In this document: in pieces, positions 1-6,340 of the stretch | Position numbering within the stretch: position 1 is the stretch's first letter | Layout: each line of letters begins with the position of its first letter | NCBI GenBank assembly: GCA_025966295.1 | Contig: JAOPVD010000153.1 | Coordinates: 1 to 11,292 of the forward strand | Source: Frankiales bacterium | Lineage (GTDB): Bacteria; Actinomycetota; Actinomycetes; Mycobacteriales; SCTD01 | Length of the DNA stretch: 11,292 nt | Direction of reading: 5' to 3' | Made by a program: the position numbers and the translations under genes | Notes under the pieces: model-generated | What the model was told of the DNA's origin: nothing | The model's input: the letters and a program-made list of their open reading frames with translations, nothing else | The model's database searches: none

Positions 1-131
1 CCGAGCGCATCGAGGTGGCTGCGCGGCACGCGGGTCCGGTCGACCTGCTCCGCGGCGGGGCGGAGCAGGTCGTCGGCGAGCCGTCTGGCGACCTCGGTGA
101 GGGTCAGCCGTAGACCAGCCGGGTGACCCAC
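1..131 (-). CDS. Probable acyl-CoA/acyl-ACP dehydrogenase, N-terminus (runs off the window)
   Basis: About 43 residues are visible, beginning MGDPAGLRL if the GTG at 131 is used. They continue as an amphipathic stretch with ARRLADDLL, PAAEQVDRT and PRSHLDAL, which resembles the first helices of acyl-CoA dehydrogenases (FAD enzymes that oxidise acyl thioesters at C2-C3). The frame ends nearly every codon in G or C, unlike the opposite-strand frame, so I take it as coding. The start overlaps the last 28 bases of the MaoC gene, so the two are probably translationally coupled. A later start at the CTG overlapping the MaoC stop is possible. Because an ACP is the first gene of the operon, the substrate may be carried on ACP rather than CoA; that is inference. 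The catalytic and FAD regions lie outside the window, so the family call rests on the N-terminus only. Confidence 0.55.
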   Translation of the reverse strand, partial: MGHPAGLRLTLTEVARRLADDLLRPAAEQVDRTRVPRSHLDAL

Positions 132-583
132 TCCGCCACCAGCGCCGGCTTGGTCTCGCCCTCGATCTCGACCGTGACGGTGCGCGTCACCTGCAGCGTG
201 TTGGGGTCCTTCTGCTCGACCGCGGACAGCACGCTGTTGGCGCGGATCTTCGAGTCGACCTTGACCGGGCTGACGAAGCGGACCTTGTCGAAGCCGTAGT
301 TGACGCCCATGAGGATGCCCTCGAGGCTCTTCGGGTCCTGCGGCACGCTGGCGAGCAGGGGCGTGAGCAGGGACAGCGTCAGGAAGCCGTGCGCGATCGG
401 CACGCCCCAGGGCGACAGCTGGGCGCACTGCTCCGGGTCGACGTGGATGAACTGGCGGTCCTCGGTGACCTCGGCGAACTCGTTGATCCGCTTCTGGTCC
501 ACCTGGAACCACTCACCCGCGCCCTGGGACTGGCCGAGGGCGGCCTGCAGCACTGCGTATGCGTTCTCACCGTTGGTCGTCAT
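104..583 (-). CDS. MaoC-like (R)-specific enoyl thioester hydratase
   Basis: This 159-residue protein has the single hot-dog fold layout of the MaoC/NodN group. The hydratase motif is at residues 36-50: FAEVTEDRQFIHVDP, with the likely catalytic Asp42 and His47. It is followed by the conserved AHGFLTLSLL segment near residues 64-73. The length fits single-domain enzymes such as mycobacterial HtdZ (Rv0130). Members hydrate trans-2-enoyl-CoA or enoyl-ACP to the (R)-3-hydroxy form in the cytoplasm. The ATG at 583 is 24 bases after the ACP stop, and the probable dehydrogenase begins inside its 3' end, so the three genes look like one operon. A dehydrogenase making an enoyl thioester followed by this hydratase is a coherent two-step route. 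The actual acyl substrate cannot be read from the sequence. Confidence 0.88.
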   Translation of the reverse strand: MTTNGENAYAVLQAALGQSQGAGEWFQVDQKRINEFAEVTEDRQFIHVDPEQCAQLSPWGVPIAHGFLTLSLLTPLLASVPQDPKSLEGILMGVNYGFDKVRFVSPVKVDSKIRANSVLSAVEQKDPNTLQVTRTVTVEIEGETKPALVAEWVTRLVYG

Positions 584-607
584 GCCCCACGTCCTACCAG
601 ACCGGGC

Positions 608-823
608 TCAGGGGGTCTTCGCGAGCACCAGGTCGGCGAGGTCGGCGAGGGTGCCGGCGGCCCCCACCTCGGCCTCGCTGAGCTCCACGCCGAAGGCGTC
701 CTCGACGTCCATCACCAGCTCGACGACGGCCAGCGAGTCGGCCGCGGCCAGGTCCTCGACCTCGCTCCCGAGCACCTCGCGGGCCTTCTCGCGCAGGACC
801 TGCAGCACCTCGGAGCGTTCCAC
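608..823 (-). CDS. Free-standing acyl carrier protein
   Basis: This is a 71-residue acidic, helical protein with the phosphopantetheine attachment motif ADSL at residues 28-31 (Ser30). AVVELVMDVEDAFGVEL follows as helix II and the recognition loop, then a short C-terminal helix ending VLAKTP. The size is typical of discrete ACPs. The serine is modified by a holo-ACP synthase, and the protein then carries acyl groups for partner enzymes. The start is a GTG with no Shine-Dalgarno, preceded at exactly six bases by TACGCT, which suggests a leaderless transcript. It is first in the ACP-MaoC-dehydrogenase operon and divergent from hisN. It may be a pathway-specific ACP rather than the housekeeping AcpP, since no fabD/fabF genes are next to it (inference). 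Confidence 0.88.
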   Translation of the reverse strand: MERSEVLQVLREKAREVLGSEVEDLAAADSLAVVELVMDVEDAFGVELSEAEVGAAGTLADLADLVLAKTP

Positions 824-829
824 GCCCCC

Positions 830-835
830 AGCGTA
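830..835 (-). promoter_or_regulatory. -10 element TACGCT for the ACP gene, leaderless
   Basis: On the minus strand TACGCT is followed by exactly six bases and the GTG start at 823. This is the geometry expected if the transcript begins at the start codon. No convincing -35 box is visible. Confidence 0.55.
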
Positions 836-859
836 CGCAGCCCGTCCCGACCGGCCCCC

Positions 860-865
860 TAGGCT
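860..865 (+). promoter_or_regulatory. -10 element TAGGCT for hisN, leaderless
   Basis: TAGGCT is followed by six bases and the GTG at 872. No Shine-Dalgarno is present. It lies back to back with the ACP -10, the two hexamers being 24 bases apart, so polymerases on the two promoters would compete for the same DNA. Confidence 0.6.
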
Positions 866-871
866 CCGCGC

Positions 872-1642
872 GTGACCTCGCTCGCCGACGACCTGGCTCT
901 CGCGCACCGGCTCGCCGACGCCGCCGACGCCCTCACCCTCGCCCGCTTCCGGGCGCTGGACCTCGCGGTCGCGGCCAAGCCCGACCTCACCCCGGTGAGC
1001 GACGCGGACCTGGCCGTCGAGGACGCCGTACGCCGGCTGCTCGCCCAGGAGCGCCCCGCCGACGCCGTCCTCGGCGAGGAGCACGGCGTCACCGGCACCG
1101 GCCCGCGGCAGTGGGTGGTCGACCCGATCGACGGCACCAAGAACTTCGTGCGCGGCGTCCCGGTGTGGGCGTCGCTCATCGCGCTGCGGATCGACGGCCG
1201 GGTCGACGTCGGCGTGGTGAGCGCGCCGGCGCTCGGCCGCCGGTGGTGGGCGGCCCGCGGGCACGGCGCCTTCGCCGACGGCCAGCCGATCTCGGTGTCG
1301 CGCGTGAGCCGGCTCGCCGACGCGCACCTGTCCTACTCCTCCCTCACCGGATGGGAGGAGCAGGGCCGGCTCGAGGGCCTGCTGCAGCTGTCCCGGGACT
1401 GCTGGCGGACCCGGGCCTTCGGCGACTTCTGGTCGCACGTGCTCGTTGCCGAGGGGGCCGTCGATGCGTCCTTCGAGCCGGAGGTCTCCCTGTGGGACCT
1501 CGCCCCGCTGCAGGTCATCGTCGAGGAGGCCGGTGGGCGCTTCACCGACCTGAGCGGCGAGGCGCGCCCGGACGGAGGGAGTGCGGTGTGCTCCAACGGG
1601 CTGCTGCACGACGAGGTGCTCGCCGGCCTGCGCGCCCGGTGA
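872..1642 (+). CDS. hisN: Inositol-monophosphatase-family histidinol-phosphatase (HisN type)
   Basis: This 256-residue protein carries the Mg2+-dependent phosphatase signatures of the IMPase superfamily. GEEHG at 68-72 supplies the first metal-binding acid. WVVDPIDGTKNFVRG begins at 81, with Asp84 and Asp87 as metal ligands. The second signature, WDLAPLQVIVEEAGG, begins at 208 with Asp209. GDFWSH near residue 184 is typical of the actinobacterial HisN branch, which dephosphorylates L-histidinol phosphate in the penultimate part of histidine synthesis. No other his genes are nearby, which is usual for hisN. The GTG start at 872 fits the TAGGCT-N6 leaderless promoter. The stop overlaps the EamA start by four bases. 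Inositol-1-phosphatase is the alternative activity; the specificity call is from family resemblance. Confidence 0.82.
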   Translation: MTSLADDLALAHRLADAADALTLARFRALDLAVAAKPDLTPVSDADLAVEDAVRRLLAQERPADAVLGEEHGVTGTGPRQWVVDPIDGTKNFVRGVPVWASLIALRIDGRVDVGVVSAPALGRRWWAARGHGAFADGQPISVSRVSRLADAHLSYSSLTGWEEQGRLEGLLQLSRDCWRTRAFGDFWSHVLVAEGAVDASFEPEVSLWDLAPLQVIVEEAGGRFTDLSGEARPDGGSAVCSNGLLHDEVLAGLRAR

Positions 1643-2517
1643 GCCCGCGCCTCCTCGGCGCCGTGCTGGCCCTGACCAGCGCGGCCAGCTTCGGCGTCAT
1701 GCCGGTGCTGACCAAGGTCGTGTACGACGACGGCGCGGGCGTGGCCGGCGTCCTGAGCGTGCGGTTCTCGCTGGCGGCGGTGGTGCTGCTCGGGCTGGCC
1801 CGGCTGCGCCGTGAAGCACTCCCCCGCGGCCGGCAGCTGCTGGTGCTGTTCCTGCTCGGCGCGGTCGGCTACGTCTTCGAGTCGTACTGCTACTTCGCCG
1901 CGCTGGAGCGGATCTCGGCCGGCCTGACCGCGCTGCTGCTCTACCTCTACCCGGCGCTGGTGGTGCTCCTGACCGCGGCGCTGCTGCGGACCCGACCGTC
2001 CCGCAAGGCGGGGGCCTGCGTGGCCGTCGCCACTGCCGGCACGGCCCTCACCATCGGGCCGCTCGGCGGCGGGCAGTGGACCGGCGTGCTGCTCGGGCTG
2101 ACGGCGGCGCTGTCCTACAGCATCTACATCGTGATCTCCAGCCGGCAGGTGGCCGGCGTGGGGCCGTTCGCGACCTCGGCCGTGGTGATGGGCGGCGCGG
2201 CCGTCGTCTACGACGTCGGCGCCGTCGCCACGCACGCCCGGCTGCCCTCCAGCGGGTCGGCGTGGGCGGCGCTGGTGGCGGTGGCACTGGTCGGCACCGT
2301 GGTCGCGGTCAGCACCTTCTTCGCGGCGCTGGAGTTGCTCGGCCCCGCCGACACCGCGGTGCTGTCGACCTTCGAGCCGGTCGTCAGCGTGGTCGTCGCA
2401 GCGGTGGCCCTCGGTGAGGACCTGACGGCGCTGCAGATCGCCGGCGGCGCGCTCGTCCTCGGTGCCGTCGCGGTGCTGGCCCGCGGTCCGGCGCACGTGC
2501 CGCTCGACGCGCCCTGA
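1639..2517 (+). CDS. EamA/DMT-superfamily transporter, ten membrane segments
   Basis: This 292-residue hydrophobic protein is built of two repeated halves, as in drug/metabolite exporters of the EamA family. Each half begins with a segment of the type ALTSAASFGVMPVLTK or LGLTAALSYSIYIVIS and ends in a helix pair containing the E-P-like elements LLYLYPALVVLL and LSTFEPVVSVVV. The C-terminal helix GGALVLGAVAVLA is followed by a short hydrophilic tail. Members export amino acids, nucleosides or other small metabolites across the cytoplasmic membrane; the substrate here is unknown. The GTG start (1639-1641) overlaps the hisN stop in a GTGA arrangement, so translation is coupled and the gene shares the hisN promoter. 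It ends 13 bases before a convergent gene, with no obvious terminator between them. Confidence 0.85.
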   Translation: MSPRLLGAVLALTSAASFGVMPVLTKVVYDDGAGVAGVLSVRFSLAAVVLLGLARLRREALPRGRQLLVLFLLGAVGYVFESYCYFAALERISAGLTALLLYLYPALVVLLTAALLRTRPSRKAGACVAVATAGTALTIGPLGGGQWTGVLLGLTAALSYSIYIVISSRQVAGVGPFATSAVVMGGAAVVYDVGAVATHARLPSSGSAWAALVAVALVGTVVAVSTFFAALELLGPADTAVLSTFEPVVSVVVAAVALGEDLTALQIAGGALVLGAVAVLARGPAHVPLDAP

Positions 2518-2530
2518 TCCGTCCGGCAGC

Positions 2531-3232
2531 TCAGTCCTGCAGGGCCACCGGCTCCCGGACCCGGCGGCCGTCCCACCAGCGCAGCAGCCGGGGGGTGAGG
2601 GCCAGCCCGGCAGCGTCGAACCAGGCGTAGCCACCGGCGATGCCGCTCGGCGGGTTGCCGATCGCGATCAGCCCGGTCGGGTCGTGCGACTGCCAGGCCC
2701 AGGTGCCCAACGAGGTCCCGATGATCTCCAGGTAGGAGACGACGAGGAACGCGCCGGCGTAGACCAGCGGGCTCTTGCCCCATCGGGCGAACACCAGCAG
2801 GCAGCCGAACCAGAACGCCCCGAGGACGTCGAGGGTCGGCGACAGCGTCAGCCCCCAGAGCGCCCAGGCACCGCAGGCGGTGAGGGCCGCGGGCAGCAGC
2901 CAGGTGCTGCGGTGCGCCCACGCCGACCGGCCGATCGCCAGCGCCGCGAGGTAGACCAGGCCATGGCCCGGGGGGACGAACGACGGCACGTTGTCGAGCC
3001 GGTAGACGTAGACGCCCAGCCAGCCGGCGAACACGTACTCCACGACGGAGGCGTAGACCACGACCACACCGACCTGCACCCGGGTCGCCCGCGACTCTTC
3101 GCGCAGCAGCCCGAGCAGCAGCAGCCAGGTGCCGAGGCCGAGCAGCCGCTGCTGGTTGAGGGACGCACCGGTGTCGAGCCCGAGGACGACGGCCACCCAG
3201 ACGGCGACGACGGCGGGGATCGGCGGGCGCAC
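2531..3232 (-). CDS. Unrecognised polytopic integral membrane protein
   Basis: I do not recognise the family. From the GTG at 3232 the product is 233 residues with roughly seven or eight hydrophobic segments. Distinctive hydrophilic loops separate them: YRLDNVPSFVPPGHG around residues 77-91, and AIGNPPSGIAGGY near 190-202 before the last helix. The C-terminus is basic, RLLRWWDGRRV. These Gly/Pro-rich loops look conserved rather than random, but no catalytic motif is obvious. An upstream in-frame extension to 3388 is Ser/Arg-rich, overlaps the response-regulator gene antisense-like in composition and is probably not translated. A GGAG element lies just before the chosen GTG. The gene starts 22 bases after the response-regulator stop, so the two are likely co-transcribed. 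Codon use is strongly G/C-ending, supporting a real gene. Confidence 0.7.
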   Translation of the reverse strand: MRPPIPAVVAVWVAVVLGLDTGASLNQQRLLGLGTWLLLLGLLREESRATRVQVGVVVVYASVVEYVFAGWLGVYVYRLDNVPSFVPPGHGLVYLAALAIGRSAWAHRSTWLLPAALTACGAWALWGLTLSPTLDVLGAFWFGCLLVFARWGKSPLVYAGAFLVVSYLEIIGTSLGTWAWQSHDPTGLIAIGNPPSGIAGGYAWFDAAGLALTPRLLRWWDGRRVREPVALQD

Positions 3233-3254
3233 GGCTCCAGGGTCGCAGACCGCG

Positions 3255-3704
3255 TCAGGCGGTGTCGGCCAGCTCGTGGTCCGGCCCGGCCAGCAGCCGC
3301 TCGACGACGGCGCCGAACTCGGCGAGGTCGAACGGCTTGCCGAGGACCGCGGCGGCGCGCGCCCGGCCTGGCGCGCGCGCCAACGCACTCGGCGACCTGC
3401 CGGAGACCATGATCCGGGGCACGACGGCGGTCCGGTCGTCGGCGTCGAGGCGGGCAGCCACCTCCCAGCCGTCCAGGTCGGGCATCATCACGTCGAGGGT
3501 GACCAGGTCGAGGTGCTGCGCAGCCGCGATCGCCAGGGCGGCGGCGCCGCAGGCGGCCTGGAGCACGCGATGGCCGTCGAGCTCGAGGTTCACGGCGATG
3601 AGCTCCCGCACCGACTGCTCGTCGTCGACCACGAGCACCGTGCGCTGCCCAGCCAGGGCGCTGAGCGTCTCGGGTGCCCAGCGCGTGTGCAGGTTTTCCG
3701 CCAT
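3255..3704 (-). CDS. Single-domain response regulator (receiver only)
   Basis: From the ATG at 3704 this is a 149-residue protein consisting of a CheY-like receiver domain and no output domain. The acidic pocket is VLVVDDEQ (Asp27, Asp28). The phosphoacceptor is Asp71 in LDVMMPDLDGWE, the switch Ser is Ser101 in MVSGRS, and the invariant Lys is Lys123 in LGKPFD, so all key residues are present. AGGTGA sits a few bases upstream of the ATG; a longer start at 3743 lacks a good ribosome site. There is no histidine kinase beside it in the window, so its partner must be elsewhere. It probably acts through protein contacts, as stand-alone receivers do. The region between the switch Ser and the Lys is rich in Ala and Arg. 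The gene lies 64 bases after carbamate kinase and 22 before the membrane protein on the same strand. Confidence 0.85.
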   Translation of the reverse strand: MAENLHTRWAPETLSALAGQRTVLVVDDEQSVRELIAVNLELDGHRVLQAACGAAALAIAAAQHLDLVTLDVMMPDLDGWEVAARLDADDRTAVVPRIMVSGRSPSALARAPGRARAAAVLGKPFDLAEFGAVVERLLAGPDHELADTA

Positions 3705-3768
3705 AGTCACCTGGATCGACCGACCCTGGTCAGCCGGGATCACCCGGACGGGTGGCGTGGTCCCACGG

Positions 3769-4725
3769 TCAGGACGTGGTGGTCGTCGCCCCCGTGGACC
3801 GCTCGATGCTGGTGCCCGCCTCCGGATCCCCGGCGACCGCGGCGGACAGCCGGCCGACCGAGGTGATGATGGCCCGGTGACCGCCGTCGCGCAGGAAGCG
3901 GAGGGCGGCCTGGACCTTCGGCCCCATGCTGCCCGGCGGGAACTGCCCGGCGGCGAGGTGCGCGCCGGCCTCCGCCGACGTCAGCCGGTGCACGGGGCGC
4001 TGCCGGGGGCTGCCGAAGTCGAGCAGCACGCAGTCGACGCCGGTCAGCAGGTACAGCTCGCTGGCCCGGACCGCCCCGGCCAGCGCCGCCGCCGCGCTGT
4101 CCTTGTCGATGACCGCCTCGATGCCGGTGAAGGTGGCGGCCTCGACCGCCACGCCCCCTCCGCCGGCGGCGAGCACGACATGCCCGGCGGCGAGCAGCGT
4201 GCGGATGGCCTGCATCTCGACGATCGACTCCGGGTGCGGCGAGGCCACGACGCGACGCCAGCCGCGCCCGGCGTCCTCCGCCACCGCCCAGCCCCGTCGG
4301 GCGGCGTGTGCGCGCACCTGCTGCTCGTCGAAGAAGGGCCCGATCGGCTTGGTCGGCTGCTCGAACGCCGGGTCCTGCGGGTCGACGCCGACGTGCGTGA
4401 CCACACAGACCGCCCGCCCGGACCCGCACTCGCGGTCGACGGCCCGCACCAGCACGCTCCCGAGCTGGCCCTGCGTCATCGCGCAGAGCTGGTGCAGCGG
4501 CTGCACCGGCACCAGATCCTCCGCGGCGTCCTGCTGCATCGCCAGGTTGCCGACCTGCGGGCCGTTGCCGTGGACGACGGCCACCTGCCAGCCGGCGCGG
4601 ACGAGCTCGGCCAGCGACCCGGCCATCGCGCTGGCGTTCGCGGCGATCTCCGCCGCGCTGCCACGCTGTCCCTCCGCGGTCAGAGCGTTGCCGCCGATCG
4701 CGACGACCGCGACCCCGGGTGTCAT
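3769..4725 (-). CDS. arcC: Carbamate kinase
   Basis: This 318-residue enzyme of the amino-acid-kinase fold carries the family landmarks in order. IGGNAL at 10-15 is near the N-terminus, VVHGNGPQVGN is near 68-78, and QPTKPIGPFF contains the PTKPIG loop typical of carbamate kinases. GGGGVAV, IDKDSAAAALA (nucleotide and active-site region) and GSMGPKVQAALRF lie near the C-terminus. It interconverts carbamoyl phosphate plus ADP with ATP plus carbamate in the cytoplasm. Neither arginine deiminase nor ornithine carbamoyltransferase is in the window, so it may serve another carbamoyl-phosphate source such as purine, allantoin or agmatine breakdown (inference). The ATG at 4725 gives the expected N-terminus; an in-frame extension to 4806 is unlikely. 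It is divergent from the 4787 gene across 61 bases. Confidence 0.92.
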   Translation of the reverse strand: MTPGVAVVAIGGNALTAEGQRGSAAEIAANASAMAGSLAELVRAGWQVAVVHGNGPQVGNLAMQQDAAEDLVPVQPLHQLCAMTQGQLGSVLVRAVDRECGSGRAVCVVTHVGVDPQDPAFEQPTKPIGPFFDEQQVRAHAARRGWAVAEDAGRGWRRVVASPHPESIVEMQAIRTLLAAGHVVLAAGGGGVAVEAATFTGIEAVIDKDSAAAALAGAVRASELYLLTGVDCVLLDFGSPRQRPVHRLTSAEAGAHLAAGQFPPGSMGPKVQAALRFLRDGGHRAIITSVGRLSAAVAGDPEAGTSIERSTGATTTTS

Positions 4726-4786
4726 CTTGCAGATCGCAGAGGAGATGACATGTGCAGCACAGTGAACTCGTCGGAAGGGAAAGGCA

Positions 4787-5464
4787 ATGACAGATCCACA
4801 GACCAATCAGAACCCTCAGGCCTTCGACGACCGCCCCGTGCCGCTGCTGAACAGCTCCGCCTGGCAGGAGGCCGAGGCGCGGCTCTACCCCGCCATCACC
4901 GCCCGGCCGGACGTCTACATGCGTGTGGTGGAGCTCGTGCGGCTCACCGTCGAGCAGCTGCGGCAGCTGGGGTCCTCCACCTCGGCCCTGCTGCTCGCCG
5001 CGCAACGCGGGCCGGACCTGGTGCTCGACGTCCTGGCCGAGACCGGGCTCAGCGCGGCCGAGCTCGACCTGGCGCTCGTCGCCGACGCCGCCCTGGCCAT
5101 GCGGCACCGCGAGGTGGTGGGTGAGCAGGCGGTCGCCCGGCGGCTGCGGACCCTCGCGAACGCAAGGCATGCCGGCCAGGACTGGGTCGTGGTCGAGGAG
5201 CACGGGCCCTCCGAAGGCGACCCGTTCGTGCCCTACCACCGCCTGGAGGTGGAGGTGGCGACCGGCCGCGCCTTGCTCGTCACGGCCAGGGCGGACGAGG
5301 ACTACACCGGCGTCGTGCACGCGGTCGAGCCGCTGCACGTCGATCTCGTGACCGGCGTGGTCGAGGAGTCGCGCCAGGAGGGGGCGTCGCCCACGTTCCA
5401 TCCCGGTGCCACCGCCCGCGACGCCCACGCGGCCGATCTGCGCGCGGAGACCGCGCGCCCTTGA
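4787..5464 (+). CDS. Unrecognised 225-residue soluble protein next to carbamate kinase
   Basis: I do not recognise this protein. The ribosome site is clear: GGAAGGGAAAGGC before the ATG. The N-terminal 20 residues are polar and Asn/Gln-rich (TDPQTNQNPQ). Residues ~28-145 are predicted largely helical, with leucine-rich amphipathic stretches (VELVRLTVEQLRQL, ELDLALVADAALAM). Residues ~146-205 look beta-rich (DWVVVEEHG, RLEVEVATGRALLVTA, GVVHAVEPLHVDLV). The tail is acidic and disordered. There is no signal peptide or membrane segment and no visible catalytic signature. The helical-then-beta layout could suit a sensor or scaffold, but that is speculation. It shares the 61-base divergent region with arcC, hence possible co-regulation. 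It ends seven bases from the convergent DUF1348 gene. Confidence 0.8.
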   Translation: MTDPQTNQNPQAFDDRPVPLLNSSAWQEAEARLYPAITARPDVYMRVVELVRLTVEQLRQLGSSTSALLLAAQRGPDLVLDVLAETGLSAAELDLALVADAALAMRHREVVGEQAVARRLRTLANARHAGQDWVVVEEHGPSEGDPFVPYHRLEVEVATGRALLVTARADEDYTGVVHAVEPLHVDLVTGVVEESRQEGASPTFHPGATARDAHAADLRAETARP

Positions 5465-5471
5465 CGCCCGC

Positions 5472-5924
5472 TCAGCGCAGGGGCAGGTCCACCCCGCGCT
5501 CCGACTCCGGCCGCGGCCCGAAGATCCGGCGCTCGTCCTCCGAGATGGCGACGTCGTTGATGCTGGCCTCCCGCCGGCGCATGTAGCCCTCGGCGTCGAA
5601 CTCCCAGTTCTCGTTGCCGTAGCTGCGCCACCACTGCCCGGACGCGTCGTGGCACTCGTACTGGAAGCGCACCGCGATCCGGTCGTCGGTGAACGCCCAC
5701 AGCGCCTTGCGCAGGGCGTAATCGAGCTCCCGCTCCCACTTGGCCGTGAGGAAGGCCTCGACCTCGGCGCGGCCGGTGACGAACTGCGAGCGGTTCCGCC
5801 AGACGGTGTCGACCGTGTAGGCGGCCGCCACCTTGGCGGGGTCGCGGGTGTTCCAGGCGTCCTCGGCGGCCTGCACCTTCTGGGCGGCGGTCTCGGCGGT
5901 GAACGGCGGCACCGGTGGACGCAT
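5472..5924 (-). CDS. DUF1348 / NTF2-like (SnoaL-fold) family protein
   Basis: This 150-residue protein is of the nuclear-transport-factor-2-like cone fold. Family hallmarks are visible: PPFTAETAAQKVQAAEDAWN at the start, YTVDTVWRNRSQFVTGRAEV, WERELDYALRKALWAF, RIAVRFQYECHD, then WWRSYGNENWEFDAEGYM and RRREASINDVAI. The length matches DUF1348 proteins, whose biochemical role is unknown; the pocket of this fold usually binds or isomerises a small ligand. The start ATG overlaps the XdhC-like stop by one base (TGATG), so the two are translationally coupled. It is the last gene of the 7092-5472 cluster and ends seven bases from the convergent gene. An unrelated enzymatic role is possible, since the fold is used for many purposes. 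Confidence 0.85.
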   Translation of the reverse strand: MRPPVPPFTAETAAQKVQAAEDAWNTRDPAKVAAAYTVDTVWRNRSQFVTGRAEVEAFLTAKWERELDYALRKALWAFTDDRIAVRFQYECHDASGQWWRSYGNENWEFDAEGYMRRREASINDVAISEDERRIFGPRPESERGVDLPLR

Positions 5925-6283
5925 CACACGCTCCTCAGCTCGGCGAGCATTCCCGCCACCGTGGCGATGGCGATCTCCGGTGGGCTGTGCGAGCCCAGGT
6001 CCGGACCGGCCGGCGGGTGCAGCCGGGACGGCCCGGCGAGCAGCTCGGCGAGCACCGCCTCGAACTCCGGGCGGTCGTGGTCGCACACCACCACATCGCA
6101 GCCGGCGTCGAGCCGGGCGGCCGCGACCGAGGTCACCGTGCGCGCGTAGGGCACGGGGTCGGCGTCGAGCCGCGTCCGGTCGGGATCCACGACCGTCACC
6201 GGCCAGCGCAGCCGGTCGGCCAGCACCGCGAGCTCCTGCGCCAGCGGCGAGACGAAGACCAGCACCAGCCGAGTGGGGTTCAT
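5924..6283 (-). CDS. Minimal XdhC-type Rossmann-domain protein
   Basis: This is a 119-residue protein that resembles only the C-terminal Rossmann part of XdhC/CoxI, the maturation factors that insert sulfurated molybdenum cofactor into xanthine and CO dehydrogenases. Residues 6-34 read as beta-alpha-beta (LVLVFVSPLAQEL then WPVTVVDPDR). CDVVVCDHDRPEFE follows at about 62-75. The family's end motif appears as GPDLGSHSPPEIAIATVAGM near 93-112. The N-terminal CxxG-type XdhC domain and the usual GSRRK loop are absent, and the first-strand GxGxxA loop reads FVSPLAQE. Dinucleotide or cofactor binding may therefore differ. The ATG at 6283 has a GGTGGAG site about six bases upstream. It is coupled to the DUF1348 gene. 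No molybdenum hydroxylase is in the window. The family call is from motif resemblance. Confidence 0.72.
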   Translation of the reverse strand: MNPTRLVLVFVSPLAQELAVLADRLRWPVTVVDPDRTRLDADPVPYARTVTSVAAARLDAGCDVVVCDHDRPEFEAVLAELLAGPSRLHPPAGPDLGSHSPPEIAIATVAGMLAELRSV

Positions 6284-6340
6284 GCGATCTCCACCTCGCG
6301 TGCGCCTTCCATGACCGTCCTCGTCTCGTCGCGGTGGCAG

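Noticed and set aside
3..113. Plus-strand open frame at the left edge
   Set aside because: Its third positions are less G/C-biased than the minus frame, and the minus frame overlaps the MaoC gene in an operon-like way and looks like a dehydrogenase N-terminus.
608..1609. Long minus-strand frame that ends as the ACP
   Set aside because: Only the last 71 codons are ACP; the rest runs antisense through hisN with no recognisable domain, and the promoter geometry places the start at 823.
1333..2634. 433-codon minus-strand open frame opposite hisN and the EamA gene
   Set aside because: Gln/Arg/His-rich shadow of the two plus-strand genes, which have clear motifs and a coupled start/stop.
3262..5124. 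620-codon plus-strand open frame
   Set aside because: It lies opposite the response regulator and carbamate kinase, both of which carry full family motifs; its composition is Ser/Arg/Ala-rich and non-protein-like.
3740..5428. 562-codon minus-strand open frame
   Set aside because: It is an antisense/out-of-frame shadow of carbamate kinase and the 4787 gene, Arg/Gly-rich with no domain signal; open frames of this kind are expected in very GC-rich DNA.
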